A DNA stretch of 5,926 bases. Origin: Nitrososphaerota archaeon. GTDB lineage: Archaea > Thermoproteota > Nitrososphaeria > Nitrososphaerales > Gagatemarchaeaceae. This document shows positions 5,053-5,926 of the stretch, one piece after another. Under the pieces are notes generated by a model. It searched no databases. It was not told the origin of the DNA and saw only the letters and a list, made by a program, of their open reading frames with translations. The stretch is taken from the NCBI GenBank assembly GCA_003135575.1, contig PLCG01000018.1, positions 1,281-7,206 of the forward strand, given 5' to 3'. Every line of letters begins with the position of its first letter. The stretch's first letter is position 1. A program made the position numbers and the translations under genes.

Positions 5053-5808
5053 TCACTCTGCCTTTGCTCCGACTTCCTTCCCCACCAGCTTGACAAAGAC
5101 GTCCTCGAGGCTGTCCCGCTCGACGTTACCATACCGTGCGATGATCTCGTTCGGCGTTCCCGATGTGATTATCTTGCCCTTGTCCATTATCGCAACCTTG
5201 TCCGCGAGCTCCTCCGCCTCCTCGAGATAGTGCGTCGTGAGCATGACGCTCCTCCCTTCGCTCTTCAGGGTGCGGATGACCTCCCAGACCGCCCTCCTCG
5301 CCTGGGGGTCGAGACCCGTCGTCGGCTCGTCGAGGAACAGCACGGGTGGACGGTGCACGAGCGCGGCCGCGAGGTCGAGGCGCCGGCGCATCCCTCCCGA
5401 GTAGTGGCGGACCAGGCGAGTGTCGGCGTCGGCGAGCGCGAACCGTTCGAGCAGCTCGTCGGTCCGGGTCGCGATGGCGGCACGCGGCATGTGGGTGAGC
5501 CGACCGACGAGCTGAAGGTTCTCGCGTCCGGTGAGGTTCTCGTCGACCGCCGCGTTCTGGCCTGCGAGCCCGATCGATGCCCGCACGGTCGCGGGGCTCT
5601 TGGCCACGTCGATCCCGAGCACCTCGGCCCGGCCAGCGTCGGCGCGCAGCAGCGTGGTGAGGATGCGCACCGCGGTGGTCTTGCCGGCCCCGTTCGGCCC
5701 GAGCACCCCGAGGACCGTGCCCGTCGGGACTTCGAACGACACGCCTCGAAGCGCGTGCACGTCGCCAAAGCTCTTCACGAGACCGTCGGCGAGGATGGCA
5801 GCAGGCAT
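5053..5808 (-). CDS. ABC exporter ATPase (DrrA-like), mosaic composition
   Basis: The 251-residue nucleotide-binding subunit powers the ABC-2 permease downstream. Motifs are complete: Walker A GPNGAGKT (37-44), Q-loop Gln84 in LAGQN, signature YSGGM (136-140), Walker B VLFLD with Glu161, D-loop GLD (165-167), H-loop His193 in TTHYLEEAEELADKV. DrrA proteins usually run about 300-330 residues; the C-terminal extension is short here, ending soon after the SLEDVFVKL element. The frame is intact. Residues 1 to about 165 are coded by about 70-74% GC DNA with 16 of 16 arginines as CGN, and read like an actinobacterial DrrA (ADGLVKSFGDVHALRGV, ENLTGRENL, LADADTRLVRHYSGGM). After about residue 170, GC falls to about 57%, AGG appears and the peptide (ADKVAIMDKGKIITSG) looks host-like. 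Start ATG 5806-5808 has no upstream in-frame alternative nearby and neither a TATA box nor a Shine-Dalgarno sequence that I can see. Confidence 0.92.
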   Translation of the reverse strand: MPAAILADGLVKSFGDVHALRGVSFEVPTGTVLGVLGPNGAGKTTAVRILTTLLRADAGRAEVLGIDVAKSPATVRASIGLAGQNAAVDENLTGRENLQLVGRLTHMPRAAIATRTDELLERFALADADTRLVRHYSGGMRRRLDLAAALVHRPPVLFLDEPTTGLDPQARRAVWEVIRTLKSEGRSVMLTTHYLEEAEELADKVAIMDKGKIITSGTPNEIIARYGNVERDSLEDVFVKLVGKEVGAKAE

Positions 5809-5926
5809 TGGAGGCGATGCTAGGGGTCTGGCAAGGTAGGGCCCGAAATCCGGCGGCGGAGCCGCGACGAGAAGGCGGGCATCCCATGACGATGACGAAC
5901 GTGGCGCCGAACGCGGTGCACGTCGG
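5296..5926. other. High-GC segment of foreign character (transfer or chimeric join)
   Basis: By hand count GC is about 57% over 5041-5280 and about 74% over 5341-5700, with high values continuing to the window end. The change occurs within some 50 nt at the code for VLFLDEPTTGLDPQ, one of the most conserved stretches in ABC ATPases. Arginine codon use switches at the same place. No IS end, direct repeat or integrase is visible. Either homologous recombination with an incoming actinobacterium-like drrA or joining of two genomes during assembly would give this pattern. Confidence 0.65.
5886..5926 (+). CDS. Possible start of a divergent gene (partial, runs off the right edge)
   Basis: ATG at 5886-5888 opens a frame (MTMTNVAPNAVHV) that stays open to the window end, 13 codons. 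GAAGG (5871-5875) lies 10 nt upstream and could be a bacterial ribosome-binding site, which no other gene here has. A gene divergent from a DrrA-type ATPase is often a TetR- or PadR-type regulator, but 13 residues do not allow any family call. In GC-rich DNA such a short open frame can easily be chance. Confidence 0.25.
   Translation, partial: MTMTNVAPNAVHV

Noticed and set aside
5809..5840. Bacterial -35/-10 promoter before the ATPase (TTGCCA and TAGCAT on the minus strand)
   Set aside because: The two hexamers are only about 6 nt apart, far from the 16-18 nt needed.
5126..5887. Several long open frames on both strands over the ATPase gene
   Set aside because: High GC removes stop codons in all frames; their peptides are Arg/Ala/Pro-rich, while the ATPase frame has every expected motif.

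Overview
The window looks like a chromosomal piece of a moderately GC-rich archaeon, joined at its right end to DNA of a different character. Archaeal signs are a PhoU protein carrying an N-terminal AbrB/SpoVT-type DNA-binding domain, a PstS-type binding protein on a single hydrophobic anchor with a long Ser/Thr linker, TATA-like boxes about 30 nt upstream of three ATG codons with no Shine-Dalgarno sequence (leaderless style), and heavy use of AGG for arginine. I cannot fix the lineage; TACK/Thaumarchaeota-like or Thermoplasmatota-like archaea are both possible.

Left part (1-3078): a divergent phosphate-uptake locus. On the minus strand pstS (phosphate-binding protein) is followed by pstC (permease, cut by the window edge); pstA and pstB would be expected beyond the edge. 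On the plus strand, across a divergent spacer of about 300 nt, lies the AbrB-PhoU gene. A hairpin with a T5 tract overlaps the pstS stop and directly precedes the pstC ATG, which could lower pstC relative to pstS. The pstC reading frame has no usable start codon unless one base is missing from a G run.

Middle (3091-3882): a short-chain dehydrogenase-like gene, convergent with phoU, lacking the canonical Tyr and Lys of the SDR catalytic centre. Both genes end in the same Phe-stop sequence, forming a perfect 8-bp inverted repeat between them.

Right part (3946-5808): a two-gene DrrAB-type ABC exporter operon, ATPase first, permease 9 nt later. The ATPase gene is mosaic: its N-terminal two thirds and the flank to the window end are about 70-74% GC with only CGN arginine codons (actinobacterium-like), while its C-terminal third and the permease are about 57% GC. 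The switch falls at the conserved Walker B/D-loop coding region, which fits either recombination with transferred DNA or a metagenomic misassembly.

I found no CRISPR array, insertion sequence, tRNA or rRNA. The window is mostly a conventional phosphate locus plus an exporter; the points worth a second look are the mosaic ATPase, the pstC start, the pstS-pstC hairpin and the palindromic phoU promoter.
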